NCBI RefSeq assembly: GCF_900111315.1
Contig: NZ_FOGU01000004.1
Coordinates: 1 to 64,000 of the forward strand
Length of the DNA: 64,000 bases
From: Tranquillimonas rosea
GTDB lineage: Bacteria > Pseudomonadota > Alphaproteobacteria > Rhodobacterales > Rhodobacteraceae
Direction: 5' to 3'
Both the position numbers and the translations under genes were made by a program. Shown here one piece after another: positions 25,521 to 33,938 of the stretch (positions are counted from its first letter, which is position 1; each line of letters opens with the position of its first letter). The notes beneath the pieces were generated by a model that did not search any database, was not told the DNA's origin, and saw only the letters and a list, made by a program, of their open reading frames with translations.

Positions 25521-25819
25521 ATGAGCAAAGTGACCTTCAGCACCGACGCTTCGTGGTCGACGCGGAGATCGTTGGCGGCGCATTCGACCTTCCACCCAAG
25601 GATGTTCCGGCAAGGCTTCGTAACGGCGAGATCACCAGCCGCTGCGAGACCGGCATCGATGACGACGCCGGCCGCTGGCGGTTGACCTTCTATTCCGGCG
25701 GCCGGGCGCTCCGATTGGTCGTCGACGAGACCGGCGCGATCCTGTCCCGCTCCACATTTCCCGCTCATGCGCCAACCACGGGTGCGATCGACCTCGCGAG
25801 CCTGAGCGCCAGCGACTGA
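25521..25819 (+). pseudogene. DUF6522-type protein gene with an N-terminal frameshift
   Basis: The ATG at 25521 has GGAGAG upstream and begins MSKVTFSTDAS. The rest of the conserved protein (FVVDAEIVGGAFDLPP, EITSRCETGIDDDAGRWRL, then LSRSTFPAHAP) is in another frame that is open to the TGA at 25819. The two parts meet around 25548-25552, so one base was lost or gained there relative to an intact gene. No start with a ribosome binding site exists in the second frame. This family is typically encoded beside NsrR in denitrifying Rhodobacterales. A sequencing error is an alternative explanation. Confidence 0.65.
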
Positions 25820-25851
25820 CCACCACTACCTCGAACGAAAGGGGATCTCCA

Positions 25852-25966
25852 ATGGCTTGGCGTGGCCGTGGCACTCACCGGCGCGCTCGCCCTCCTCGTC
25901 ATCTTCATCACCGCGGTCGATCAGGAGGTTCCGGCCCCTTCAGGATTGACTGCTACCCCGCGATGA
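25852..25966 (+). pseudogene. Small single-pass membrane protein gene with a start out of frame
   Basis: An ATG at 25852 with AAAGGGG upstream is one base out of register with a frame that codes a typical short membrane protein: GVAVALTGALALLVIF followed by DQEVPAPSG and a TGA at 25964-25966. As at the preceding gene, the defect lies just after the start. Initiation at an in-frame GTG (25862) is possible but has no good site. I cannot assign a function. Confidence 0.4.
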
Positions 25967-26020
25967 TTAAGTTGGGCTGATGGTCATGCACGAGAACCAC
26001 TTCCGGTTTCTGCTTCTGAA

Positions 26021-26040
26021 CCGCCCGGGTCCCCGGGCGG
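26021..26040. other. Perfect GC-rich hairpin
   Basis: CCGCCCGGG and CCCGGGCGG form a nine-base-pair perfect stem with a two-base loop. No T-run follows in either direction, so a factor-independent terminator is doubtful. It lies in the 160-base gap before the Rnk-like gene. Confidence 0.45.
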
Positions 26041-26128
26041 TCCGCGCATAAGCGCGTCTTCGACCCCCCGGGGCTTTCTCATATCCTCAAATTGAGAACG
26101 CGGGCTTCACAGCCCCGGGAGATACATC

Positions 26129-26596
26129 ATGATCACGACCAACATCACCCAGCTGCCTTCGGGCAGCGACTTTCGCACGCTGTTCAAGCACTATACTGTC
26201 GACTCTGGCTTCTTCCTCACGGTCGACGACAGAGCCGGCATTGAGCGTCTACTACGCCATCGCGGGACCAAAAACGCGCCAAACACTAGCCTTCTGAACG
26301 GACTTCTGCGCCATAAGTTGCGGATCTCGCGTGGGGCCCTCGAGCCTGCCTCGCCTGAGCTCGTCATGTCAGGATGTCATGTTACCTACATGATCAGCGG
26401 AGAGGGGAGTCGATCCGGCGTGCTCTCCATGAGCCCTGCACCGATCCCGGGCCATGTCCTCGTCGCATCCCTGCTCGGGGCGACTCTGATCGGCATGCGA
26501 AAGCGACAGAAATCGCCTCTCCTGCGGGACGACGGTCAGATCGATACGGTCGTCGTGCTGGATGTAGGTCCACCTCTGAACCACGACGCTGCCTGA
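26129..26596 (+). CDS. GreA/GreB C-terminal-domain protein (Rnk-like), first copy
   Basis: The 155-residue protein has an N-terminal helical part (about residues 1-80) and a C-terminal FKBP-like GreA/GreB domain with LVASLLGATLIGMRKRQKSPL and IDTVVVLDV. Rnk and Gre proteins bind RNA polymerase near the secondary channel. This one lacks the N-terminal coiled-coil dipeptide of cleavage factors, so it is more likely a regulator than a transcript-cleavage protein. It is followed 82 bases later by a second member of the same superfamily. The N-terminal domain is not one I recognise. Confidence 0.7.
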   Translation: MITTNITQLPSGSDFRTLFKHYTVDSGFFLTVDDRAGIERLLRHRGTKNAPNTSLLNGLLRHKLRISRGALEPASPELVMSGCHVTYMISGEGSRSGVLSMSPAPIPGHVLVASLLGATLIGMRKRQKSPLLRDDGQIDTVVVLDVGPPLNHDAA

Positions 26597-26678
26597 TCAC
26601 CGATCGGCCTCCGGCGCCTCCCAGAGCTTCGTCATCTACAATGCGTCAACGCCGCCCGGCGGCGGAAAGGAAAACTCG

Positions 26679-27122
26679 ATGGCCCAGAAGAGCCCCACCT
26701 CACGCGGCACCGGTCGACAGCCCATAGTCGTCATCGGCGCCGACTGCCTGGACAGGCTCGAAGCTCTTGCGGAGGGCGCGATCCAGCGAGATCCAGACCT
26801 TGCCGATCGGTTGCTCGGCGAGATCGGCCGGGCCCGCATCGTTCCGGTGGCGAAACTTCCGCCCGATGTGGTGGCCATCGGTCGCGCGGTCACCTTCCGC
26901 GATGAAACGACCGGCCAGGAACATACGGTAACGCCGGTCTATCCCGAGGATGCCGACATTGCTCGCGGCCAGATCTCCATCCTCACACCGATCGGGGTCG
27001 CCCTGATCGGACTGACCGAGGGAGCATCGCTTCACTGGGAGACTAGGGACGGAAAACGGCGGATTCTGACCGTGCTGCACGTCACATGTCAGTATGCCGC
27101 CAAAGGACTGGAGGTCCAATGA
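26679..27122 (+). CDS. rnk: Regulator of nucleoside diphosphate kinase (Rnk-type) protein
   Basis: The 147-residue protein fits Rnk: an N-terminal part with PIVVIGADCLDRLEALAEGA and a C-terminal GreA/GreB-like domain with ETTGQEHTVTPVYPEDADI, ISILTPIGVALIGLTEG and the terminal ILTVLHV. Rnk proteins bind RNA polymerase and affect nucleotide metabolism genes. GGAAAGG precedes the ATG. In alphaproteobacteria such genes often travel with nitrosative-stress or microaerobic genes, which fits the neighbourhood. The sense of regulation here is unknown. Confidence 0.8.
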   Translation: MAQKSPTSRGTGRQPIVVIGADCLDRLEALAEGAIQRDPDLADRLLGEIGRARIVPVAKLPPDVVAIGRAVTFRDETTGQEHTVTPVYPEDADIARGQISILTPIGVALIGLTEGASLHWETRDGKRRILTVLHVTCQYAAKGLEVQ

Positions 27123-27234
27123 TCCGCTGTTGCTGGAGCCTTGACCAGGCCCATGGCTTGCCCGGAAGGAGCCGCGCGATGCGCTGACGAGGCCGCGACG
27201 CTCCTTCAGGGATGTGGACAGGCGTGGAAAAGTG

Positions 27235-27941
27235 GGGCTGAATCAAAGTTAGTGCATCTCTTAGTTCATGATGTGGCGACCAGACGCGCCTTCAGGAGCT
27301 CGATGTTGGCGCGGCCATACATCTGTCGTTTGAGGGTCTTCAGGCGGTTGATCTGTCCCTCCGTCTGGCCGTTGGACCAGGGCTCCGTCAGGGCTGCGAC
27401 CACGGCAGCCTGATCAGCGACGAGGCCGCGGGTGAATGAGGCGATCTCGCTGGCCGCTGCCTCATTGAGCCACGCCGCCAGGTCGCCCGATGTGCCGTTG
27501 CGCACCATGGCGACGAACCGATCGACGAGGAGACGGGTGGCCGCCAAGGCTGGCAGCGCGGCTTCGACTTGCGCAACGAGCACGGCGTCCGCCTTGGAAA
27601 GGTGATTGCGTGCCGAGGTCATGAGCTGCGCGATCCTGCGCGCGGGCGGGCATTTCCCGTTGCCGGCCAGCATCGCGCTCTCTGCACGCCGTTGTCGCGT
27701 CGCCCATTCGCCGACAACCCGAAGGCTGCCGCCGTAGCCCGAGGCGCGAAGCTGGCGCCGGAGCTCTGTGGCATTGCGGCACCCGGCGGCCCAATCTTCC
27801 TCCAGCCGGGGCAGCCAGGGGGTCAGGCTGTTCTGACGCACCCGGAAGACATCGTCGCGCTCGCCACGCACGATCCGGCGGACGAGGCCGCGGCTCAGCC
27901 CGTCCTCCGCTACGATTGATCCACTGGATCAATCGCTTAAC
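27235..27941 (-). mobile_element. ISL3-family insertion sequence remnant
   Basis: Only the 3' part of an ISL3-type element is present. Its terminal region is recognisable near 27235 as GGGCTGAATCAAAGTTAG, followed by the end of the transposase gene. The other side is cut off exactly where the IS21-type element begins, so the IS21 insertion or a later deletion removed the 5' part. Confidence 0.65.
27266..27871 (-). pseudogene. ISL3-family transposase, C-terminal fragment
   Basis: The open frame of 201 residues carries the C-terminal half of an ISL3 transposase, including LVDRFVAMVRN and the signature EPWSNGQTEGQINRLKTLKRQ close to the end, with the catalytic glutamate of the family. The N-terminal zinc-finger and HTH region and the first catalytic aspartates are missing. 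A few more decayed residues may continue to about 27930. It is a non-functional remnant bordered by the IS21-type element. Confidence 0.8.
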
Positions 27942-28072
27942 TGTCAATCGGCGCCGAAGTTTGACCCCTTATCGGCCTCCAAAACTGACCCCTCTGGGAG
28001 CACGGGGAGCTGGCCCGAGGCGGCGTAGCTTTCAGGCGGCGCAGCCGGATCGGGCCAGCGATGATCCGGGGC

Positions 28073-28801
28073 TCAGGCTCGGGTCTTGAAGCGCCAGCTC
28101 TCGTTGCCGGTCTCGACGATGTCGCAGTGATGGGTGAGCCGGTCGAGGAGCGCGGTGGTCATCTTGGCATCGCCGAAGACGCTCGGCCATTCGCCGAAGT
28201 CGAGGTTCGTGGTCACCAGGATCGAGGTGCGCTCGTAGAGACGGCTGATCAGGTGGAAGAGCAGCTGACCGCCGGTCTGGGCGAACGGTAGGTAGCCGAG
28301 TTCGTCGAGGATGACGAAGTCGAGCCGGCACAGGATATCCGCAGTGCGACCCTGGCGATCGGCGCGGGCCTCGGCATCGAGCTTGTTCACGAGGTCGACG
28401 ACATTGAAGAACCGCCCACGCTTGCCGCTGCGGATGCAGGCCCGGGCTATGCCGACGGCGAGATGCGACTTTCCGGTCCCGGTCCCACCGATCAGCACGA
28501 CGTTGCGCTGCTGCTCGAGGAAGTCTCCACCCGCCAGGTCGCGGACCAGCGTCTCGTTGACGGGCGTCTCCTCGAAGTCGAACTCGTCGATTTCCTTGGC
28601 CAGCGGCAGCTTGGCGATGGTCATCTGGTATTTGATCGAGCGCGCCTGCTTCTCGCTGATCTCGGCATTCAGAAGGTCGCCGGCGATCTTCTGCGGCTCG
28701 TGCTGCCGCTTCACGGCGGTGGCGATGATCTCGTCATAGGCCGCTTTCATCCCGTAGAGCTTGAGCTGGCCCATCACGTCCAGCACCTGCGATCTTTCCA
28801 T
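28073..28801 (-). CDS. istB: IS21-family helper ATPase IstB
   Basis: The 242-residue AAA+ protein assists the IstA transposase in target selection. The Walker A motif reads [13 protein letters not shown] near residue 107 and Walker [16 protein letters not shown] near 170; the N-terminal helical domain [18 protein letters not shown] is typical. AGGAG precedes the ATG at 28801. The istA frame overlaps it by 68 bases, so the two are translated from one transcript with coupled initiation. Confidence 0.92.
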   Translation of the reverse strand: MERSQVLDVMGQLKLYGMKAAYDEIIATAVKRQHEPQKIAGDLLNAEISEKQARSIKYQMTIAKLPLAKEIDEFDFEETPVNETLVRDLAGGDFLEQQRNVVLIGGTGTGKSHLAVGIARACIRSGKRGRFFNVVDLVNKLDAEARADRQGRTADILCRLDFVILDELGYLPFAQTGGQLLFHLISRLYERTSILVTTNLDFGEWPSVFGDAKMTTALLDRLTHHCDIVETGNESWRFKTRA

Positions 28802-30299
28802 GGTCCGGTCTCCTGAGGCTGTCGTAGCGTCTGCAATCGGCGACCGGCTCGCAGCTCAGACGCAGCGCGTCCGGTGTCGCGACGGTCAGCGTCGGCCCGG
28901 GCTCCCGGCGCCGGGCGAGGATGTTGAGAACGACGGCGGACGAGTGAACGCCCTCGCTCAGCGCCTCGGCGCAGGCCGCATCCACCGCGTCCAGGCCGTC
29001 GGTCAGGACCGAGCTCAAGATCTCGACCATCTGGCGGTCGCCGTTCGGCACTCGGCTGAGCTTGCGCTGCACGCGCCGCATTGCCGCCGGCAATTCCCAC
29101 TCCTTGAACGGCGCCCCGTTCCGGAGAGCCCCAGGCTTGCGGGCGAGGACAGGGAGGTAGTGTAGCGGATCGTAGATATCCTTGCCGCGGCCGAAGGCGC
29201 GGGCATGCTCGCCGACAATCTTGCCGTCCTGCCAGATCTCGATCTGTTCGGCATAGGCGCGGACCTCGACAGCCCGGCCGACAGCCCGGGCGTCGACCGA
29301 GTATCGGTTGTTGTCGAACCGGACGAGACAGGTCTTGGAGACCGAGGCCGGCACGGCGTGGAAGCCGTCGAACCGCCCGGCATAAGGAACCAGGCTCGGT
29401 CGTTCCTCCTCGAAGACCTCCCAGGTGGTCCGCTCGCGCATCTCGGGATGAGGGTGCGTCTTGGCCCAAGCAAGACAGCGATCCTCGAGCCAGGCGTTGA
29501 GCTCGGCGTAGCTCTTGAACCGCGGCCGCGGCACGAAGAACCGCCGGCGGACCACGCCGACCTGGTTCTCGACCTGGCCTTTCTCCCATCCCGAGGCAGG
29601 CGTGCAGGCGACCGGATCGACGAGGTAGTGCCCGCACATCTGCTGGAAGCGGCGATTGTAGGCACGATCCCGGCCGACGAAGATCGTGTCCACCGCGGTC
29701 TTCATGTTGTCGTAGATGCCGCGCGCACAGGCGCCGCCGAAGAACGCAAACGCCTTGTCGTGCGCGTCGAACACCATCTCCTGTGTCTCTCTGGGATAGG
29801 CCCGCACGAACAGCATCCGGCTGTAGCAGAGCCGGACATGCGCGACCTTCACCGTCGTGGTCACCCCGTCGATCAGGACGACCTCATGGCTCCAGTCGAA
29901 TTGATAGGCTTCGCCGGGATCAAAGCTCAGGGGCACGTAGGCGGCAGCCGAGGCTTCCCGTTCGGTCTTCGTCCACGACGAAGCATAGCGCCGAACGGCA
30001 TCGTAACCGCCTTCGTATCCGAGTGACTGAAGCTCCTCGAAGATCCGGATGCGCGTAAGCCGGTCCCGCTTAGGCTTGCGGGCATTCTCCGCCAGCATCC
30101 GGTCGAGCTCGTCCTTCCACGGCCCGATCTTTGGCTGGGGCTGGACGCTGCGCTCGTAACTGAACTCTGTTGCTCCGGACCGGATCACCCTGCGCACGGT
30201 GTTCCGCGACACGCGCAGCTCCCGGCAGATCTGCTTGATCGGCTTCTTGTCTTGGAAATATGCCCGACGGATCTTCGCGATTGTCTCCACGACCAACAT
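28734..30299 (-). CDS. istA: IS21-family transposase IstA
   Basis: This 521-residue DDE transposase begins [15 protein letters not shown] with a helix-turn-helix ([21 protein letters not shown]). The rve core shows [12 protein letters not shown], then [16 protein letters not shown] with the second aspartate, and the glutamate region [12 protein letters not shown]. The C-terminus continues past the usual end of IstA into istB by about 20 residues, without consequence for the core. All catalytic residues are present, so the element may still be mobile. Confidence 0.92.
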   Translation of the reverse strand: MLVVETIAKIRRAYFQDKKPIKQICRELRVSRNTVRRVIRSGATEFSYERSVQPQPKIGPWKDELDRMLAENARKPKRDRLTRIRIFEELQSLGYEGGYDAVRRYASSWTKTEREASAAAYVPLSFDPGEAYQFDWSHEVVLIDGVTTTVKVAHVRLCYSRMLFVRAYPRETQEMVFDAHDKAFAFFGGACARGIYDNMKTAVDTIFVGRDRAYNRRFQQMCGHYLVDPVACTPASGWEKGQVENQVGVVRRRFFVPRPRFKSYAELNAWLEDRCLAWAKTHPHPEMRERTTWEVFEEERPSLVPYAGRFDGFHAVPASVSKTCLVRFDNNRYSVDARAVGRAVEVRAYAEQIEIWQDGKIVGEHARAFGRGKDIYDPLHYLPVLARKPGALRNGAPFKEWELPAAMRRVQRKLSRVPNGDRQMVEILSSVLTDGLDAVDAACAEALSEGVHSSAVVLNILARRREPGPTLTVATPDALRLSCEPVADCRRYDSLRRPDHGKIAGAGRDGPAQALRDESGL

Positions 30300-30409
30300 C
30301 CCGCACCTGCTCCCGGTTGCCCCAGGAGCATCATGGCCACCGATGTAAGGGGGTCATTTTTGGACGCCGATCACCCCGCTACAGGGTCACTTTTCCATGC
30401 CGGTTCACA

Positions 30410-30744
30410 GACCTGCGCGGACATCATGACAACCGGTCTCATCACGGTGCACCCCAACACTCAGATTTCGGAGGCTGCGCGTCTTTTCAGCAGGCACGCC
30501 ATGAAAAGTCTCCCCGTCGTAGGCGATGAGATGACATTGCATGGCCTCCTCCTTCAGGCAGATCTCCTCAAGATCGTCGCGGCACAGGAGCGTCCCATAA
30601 ATCGACGGCACCGCGCGGCGCGCCGCAAAGTGTCAAACGTCATGCGTTCCGGTGACGCGAGACGCTCGTCTCGTCGGCATTCTTACGCGCTCCGACATCA
30701 TCCGCTTGCTGCTTCATTGGGCAGAAGAGCGCTCGGCGGTATAA
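30410..30744 (+). pseudogene. CBS-domain protein gene, 5' truncated and internally deleted
   Basis: Right after the IS21 end the sequence codes one CBS domain (TCADIMTTGLITVHPNTQISEAARLFSRHAM to LPVVGDEMTLHG). The second CBS motif starts VSNVMRSGDA and then breaks. Its end, DARLVGILTRSDIIRLLLHW, is readable in another frame and stops with TAA at 30742-30744. The 5' part was removed by the insertion element, and about 30-40 residues of the second domain are lost. Similar proteins often have an N-terminal HPP membrane domain, which is absent here. Confidence 0.75.
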
Positions 30745-30858
30745 GGCTCGGGTTGAAAAGCCGGCAGTCGGTGCTCATCATTGCGACAGGTGAGGACGAC
30801 CTTACTCGGCCAGATGGTCAACACGCGGCACGGCCCGACGAACAATCGGAGCCCTTCC

Positions 30859-31290
30859 ATGCGCAGCACTACAGACCGTATCCGTCAGGCCATCAGCTTC
30901 GAGCTCATCGGCATCCTGATCGTCACACCGCTCTTTGCCTGGGGCTTCAATCATCCGATGGGGGACATGGGCATTCTGGTGGTGCTCGGCGCCACGGCCG
31001 CGACGGCCTGGAACTACCTCTTCAATCTCGGCTTCGATCATCTGTTGAACTGGCGCCGCGGCGATCTCCGTAAGACCCTGCCACTCCGGCTCGTTCATGC
31101 CGTGCTCTTTGAGACAACCCTTCTCGTCCTTCTGCTCCCGCTGTTCGCGTGGTGGCTCGATGTCTCGCTGGCCGCCGCGCTAATGATGGAGATTTCCTTC
31201 GCGGCCTTCTACATGGTCTACGCCTTCGTTTTCACATGGGGCTACGATATCCTATTCCCGCCGCAACAGACAGGGCGGGCACCCGCATGA
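30859..31290 (+). CDS. PACE-family efflux transporter
   Basis: The 143-residue protein has four membrane segments in two repeated bacterial transmembrane pairs, as in AceI: FELIGILIVTPLFAWGF, then WNYLFNLGFDHLL, RLVHAVLFETTLLVLLLPLF and EISFAAFYMVYAFVFTWGYD. The conserved glutamate of helix 1 (FELIG) and the F-W-N-Y and E-x-F-x-Y-x-F-x-W-x-Y-D motifs are visible. PACE proteins export biguanides, acriflavine and polyamines. The start at 30859 (MRSTTDRIRQ) fits the family; an upstream ATG at 30781 was rejected. Its stop overlaps the next gene's start as ATGA. Confidence 0.88.
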   Translation: MRSTTDRIRQAISFELIGILIVTPLFAWGFNHPMGDMGILVVLGATAATAWNYLFNLGFDHLLNWRRGDLRKTLPLRLVHAVLFETTLLVLLLPLFAWWLDVSLAAALMMEISFAAFYMVYAFVFTWGYDILFPPQQTGRAPA

Positions 31291-31937
31291 TGGAAGACGA
31301 GACCGCCGGGGGCACGGGCCCCTGCTTTGCTCACCTTCTGGTCGACGGACACCCGGTCGATCCGGATACAGCGCGAGATGTGGCAAGATTCCGCCGCGCC
31401 GAGCGGGCGCGGCTTGTTGCAGCGCGTGCATTGTCCTCAGAAGAGCGGCAGAGGGCGACGGAGGCCCTCATCGACGGTTTGGACCGGATCATCAGCCTCG
31501 AGGCCAGCATGTCCGTCGCCGTCTACTGGCCGATCCGGGGAGAGCCGGACCTCCGCCCGTGGATGCGCGCCGCCGATGCTGCCGGTGCTCGGGTGCTGCT
31601 TCCGGTGGTCGTGGAAGAACAGGCACCGCTCGAATTTCGCACCTGGTCCCCGGATAGCCGGATGACCCGCGGCTTCTGGAACATCTTCGTGCCCGCCGAT
31701 GGCGCCACGTGTGCGCCCGATGTCGTAATCGCGCCACTTGTGGGCGTCGACGCAGAGCTCTACCGCCTCGGAAAAGGCGGGGGATATTACGATCGGACCC
31801 TGTCTCAGTTCGAGCCTCGTCCACGGGTCATCGGCGTCGGCTTTTCTGAATGCCGCCTGTGGACCATCTATCCGATGCCCTGGGACATCCCCATGTCAGA
31901 GGTGCTCCTGTCGGATGGAACGCATCTGAGCCGATAG
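31287..31937 (+). CDS. 5-formyltetrahydrofolate cyclo-ligase-family protein
   Basis: The 216-residue protein belongs to the MTHFS family, which converts 5-formyl-THF to 5,10-methenyl-THF using ATP. The N-terminal ~30 residues (ETAGGTGPCFAHLLVDG) are an extra, non-family extension. After it come the typical RRAERARLVAARALSSEER basic segment, the VAVYWPIRGEPDL segment, VVIAPLVGVDAELYRLGKGGGYYDRTL and IGVGFSECRL. The ATP/folate-site motif GKGGGYYDR is intact. It overlaps the PACE gene by four bases; the ATG at 31287 was chosen for this coupling. It may be an accessory copy of the housekeeping enzyme. Confidence 0.85.
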   Translation: MMEDETAGGTGPCFAHLLVDGHPVDPDTARDVARFRRAERARLVAARALSSEERQRATEALIDGLDRIISLEASMSVAVYWPIRGEPDLRPWMRAADAAGARVLLPVVVEEQAPLEFRTWSPDSRMTRGFWNIFVPADGATCAPDVVIAPLVGVDAELYRLGKGGGYYDRTLSQFEPRPRVIGVGFSECRLWTIYPMPWDIPMSEVLLSDGTHLSR

Positions 31938-31958
31938 GAGCGCGATGCGTTTCCGCGG

Positions 31959-32705
31959 TCAGATCACGAAGAACCCCACAGTCAGAGCAGCACCTATGCC
32001 GACGATTAGGATGCGCAGATATTCAGTGTGCCTTATGCGGCGCGCTTGCCGAGCTCCGATGTATCCGCCGAGTGTTGTCGAAAGTGCCAGGATTGCAGCG
32101 GACTCCCACGCGATCAGGCCGGCGGCCGTATAGGTCGCCACGGATACCAATGAAAGCACGGCAGAGAGCATGTTTTTCAGGCCATTCATGCCATGCAGAT
32201 CCTGGAAACCAATCAGGCCGAAAACGGCCAGTAACATGATCCCCAACCCGCCGTTGAAGTAACCGCCGTAGCCGGCAACAAGGAAGATCGCGACCGCCGA
32301 GAGAACCGGCCCGATCTTCCATCCCCTCGCGCGAACCATGGCTATCAGACGCGGACCAGTTGCGAAGAGCAGCGTGGCCGCCAGCAACAGCCACGGCACG
32401 ATACCCACAAAAGCACCGCCCGGAGTAATCAGGAGAAGCCCAGCCCCAGCGAGCCCGCCAAGCGCGGCGATCAGGATGATACTGCCCAGCCGCAGGCTTC
32501 CTTCCGCGGAAATATCACGTCGATAGGCCCAGGCACTCCCGATATAGCCCGGCAACGCAGTCATCGTCGCGGTCGCATTGGCCATGATCGGGGGCACCCC
32601 AAGCCAGACCAGGGCGGGAAAGCTAAGCAGTGTGCCACCGCCGGCAATGGCGTTGACTATGCCCGCGAGCAGGCCCGCGACGACGAGTATGACGATGGAA
32701 AACAT
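31959..32705 (-). CDS. TauE/SafE (TSUP) family anion exporter
   Basis: The 248-residue protein has about eight membrane segments and starts FSIVILVVAGLLAGIVNAIAGGGTLLSFP, the family signature. A second copy of the repeated core is at GYGGYFNGGLGIMLLAVFGLIGF. TSUP proteins move sulfite, sulfonates or other organic anions across the inner membrane. The gene converges with the preceding gene and is the only member of its transcription unit visible here. The substrate cannot be deduced. Confidence 0.88.
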   Translation of the reverse strand: MFSIVILVVAGLLAGIVNAIAGGGTLLSFPALVWLGVPPIMANATATMTALPGYIGSAWAYRRDISAEGSLRLGSIILIAALGGLAGAGLLLITPGGAFVGIVPWLLLAATLLFATGPRLIAMVRARGWKIGPVLSAVAIFLVAGYGGYFNGGLGIMLLAVFGLIGFQDLHGMNGLKNMLSAVLSLVSVATYTAAGLIAWESAAILALSTTLGGYIGARQARRIRHTEYLRILIVGIGAALTVGFFVI

Positions 32706-33025
32706 CTGGACATCCTTGAATTGAAGTAATGTCTCTACGTCTCAAAATTTTGGGCTGCAAATTGGTCTGCTCTTGTGAGTGATATCAGCTGGGGAGTTTG
32801 TTATTATCGTATATTTTCTTGTCACATTTGGCGGGACCCACGATAGAAATTCGTCCACATATCAATCCGCCAGCAAGCTCGAAGCCGACCCCAGACCTTC
32901 GTACGCAGTGCAGCGAATGACTCGTTCGTCCGCTGAGCCATCGCTCAGGCAAGCCGCCGCGAAGGTTCGCGACGAGCCCTTCCAAGACACTCCGGCAATA
33001 TGCTGCGTAACCACAGTGCGAGTTG
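32706..33025. other. Intergenic region
   Basis: The 320 bases hold no supported gene. The part next to the TauE/SafE start is AT-rich (about 32730-32830) and should contain its promoter. The rest has normal base composition and no open frame with a ribosome binding site. Confidence 0.4.
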
Positions 33026-33925
33026 TCAGCCGGCGACTTGGAGCGGCGGACGCAGCGCCACCTCGACCCTTTCGCGGGATGCTGGCTCAAGCGCCAGGAT
33101 CGGGCCCGGCGGCGTGATAGGTCCAAATCCGAGGATCTCCGCCATAGCGAACATCACCCGGAAGCTCCCGAACTCCCGGAACAGCGCCCAGAGGGGAGCG
33201 AAGGCGTCATCGATACGCTCGGCTTCGGCCGCATCCCCCGCCTGGGCCGCACGGGTGAGCGCCAGGGCGGGTTCCGGCAAGAGTCCGGCCACCACGCTAT
33301 ACCAGCAGGCCCCGCCAGCGAGCAGCGCGTCTTTCGCACCCCAGTCTCCGCTGTAGCCGATGGCAAAGCCCTCCGGTGTCACGGCCCGCAAGCGCTGCAT
33401 CTCACCCGCGCAATCGCCGTCCGCAGGCAAAGGCATCTTCACCGCGGTCACGTTCGGAAGCTCGGCCAGTCGCGCGATCAGGTCCGGGCTGAAGGTGAAT
33501 TTCGTGGTGCTCGGGTTGTTGTAGATGCACAGGGGCAGCTCGCCGGCCGCGGCGACGGCCTCGAAATGGCGGAACACCTCCTCGTTGGTCAGCGGTTGGT
33601 AGGACATGGGAGCAAGAAGCAGACCGTCCGCGCCAGCTTTTCGGGCATCTCGCGCGAGATTCTCGGCGACATCGGTCGTAAGGGCGCCGACACCGACGAT
33701 GAGCGGCGTCCGGCCCGCCACGCATTCTACTGCGGCCCGGAGAGTGCGCTTGCGCTCCTCCGGCATCAGGTAGGCGTATCCGCCGGTGCTACCGAGTAGC
33801 CCGATGGAATCCACGCCCGCTGCCACGATCCGCTCGAGAAAGCGTTGCAGAAGCTCGGGCTTCAGCTGCCCCCCGTCGTCGGCGGGGGTAAGGGGAAAGG
33901 CCGACAGGCCGGTGAACAGGGTCAT
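33026..33925 (-). CDS. DapA-family (dihydrodipicolinate synthase-like) aldolase
   Basis: The 299-residue TIM-barrel protein has the DHDPS/NAL-family motifs: the dual-glycine GSTGGYAYL near residue 44, the ICIYNNPSTT segment with the conserved tyrosine, and the Schiff-base lysine in TAVKMPL. It probably condenses or cleaves a 2-keto acid with an aldehyde. Because it is followed by two LysE-type exporters rather than lysine-biosynthesis genes, it may act in amino-acid catabolism. It has GGAGAACC-like spacing upstream and starts MTLFTGLSAF. Lysine synthesis proper is not shown. Confidence 0.8.
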   Translation of the reverse strand: MTLFTGLSAFPLTPADDGGQLKPELLQRFLERIVAAGVDSIGLLGSTGGYAYLMPEERKRTLRAAVECVAGRTPLIVGVGALTTDVAENLARDARKAGADGLLLAPMSYQPLTNEEVFRHFEAVAAAGELPLCIYNNPSTTKFTFSPDLIARLAELPNVTAVKMPLPADGDCAGEMQRLRAVTPEGFAIGYSGDWGAKDALLAGGACWYSVVAGLLPEPALALTRAAQAGDAAEAERIDDAFAPLWALFREFGSFRVMFAMAEILGFGPITPPGPILALEPASRERVEVALRPPLQVAG

Positions 33926-33938
33926 GGAGGGTTCTCCT

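Larger units (their letters stand above)
27942..30409 (-). mobile_element. IS21-family insertion sequence, apparently intact
   Basis: About 2,468 bp containing istA and istB. The ends are related: the left begins TGTCAATCGGC and the right, reverse-complemented, begins TGTGAACCGGC. Each is followed by two spaced copies of a motif like AAGTTTGACCCC / AAAACTGACCCC (left) and AAAAGTGACCC / AAAAATGACCCCC (right), the multiple terminal repeats of IS21 elements. The bases next to the ends (CTTAAC on the left, GACCTG on the right) do not match, so no target duplication is seen. The left neighbour is an ISL3 remnant and the right neighbour a CBS gene lacking its start. Confidence 0.82.
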
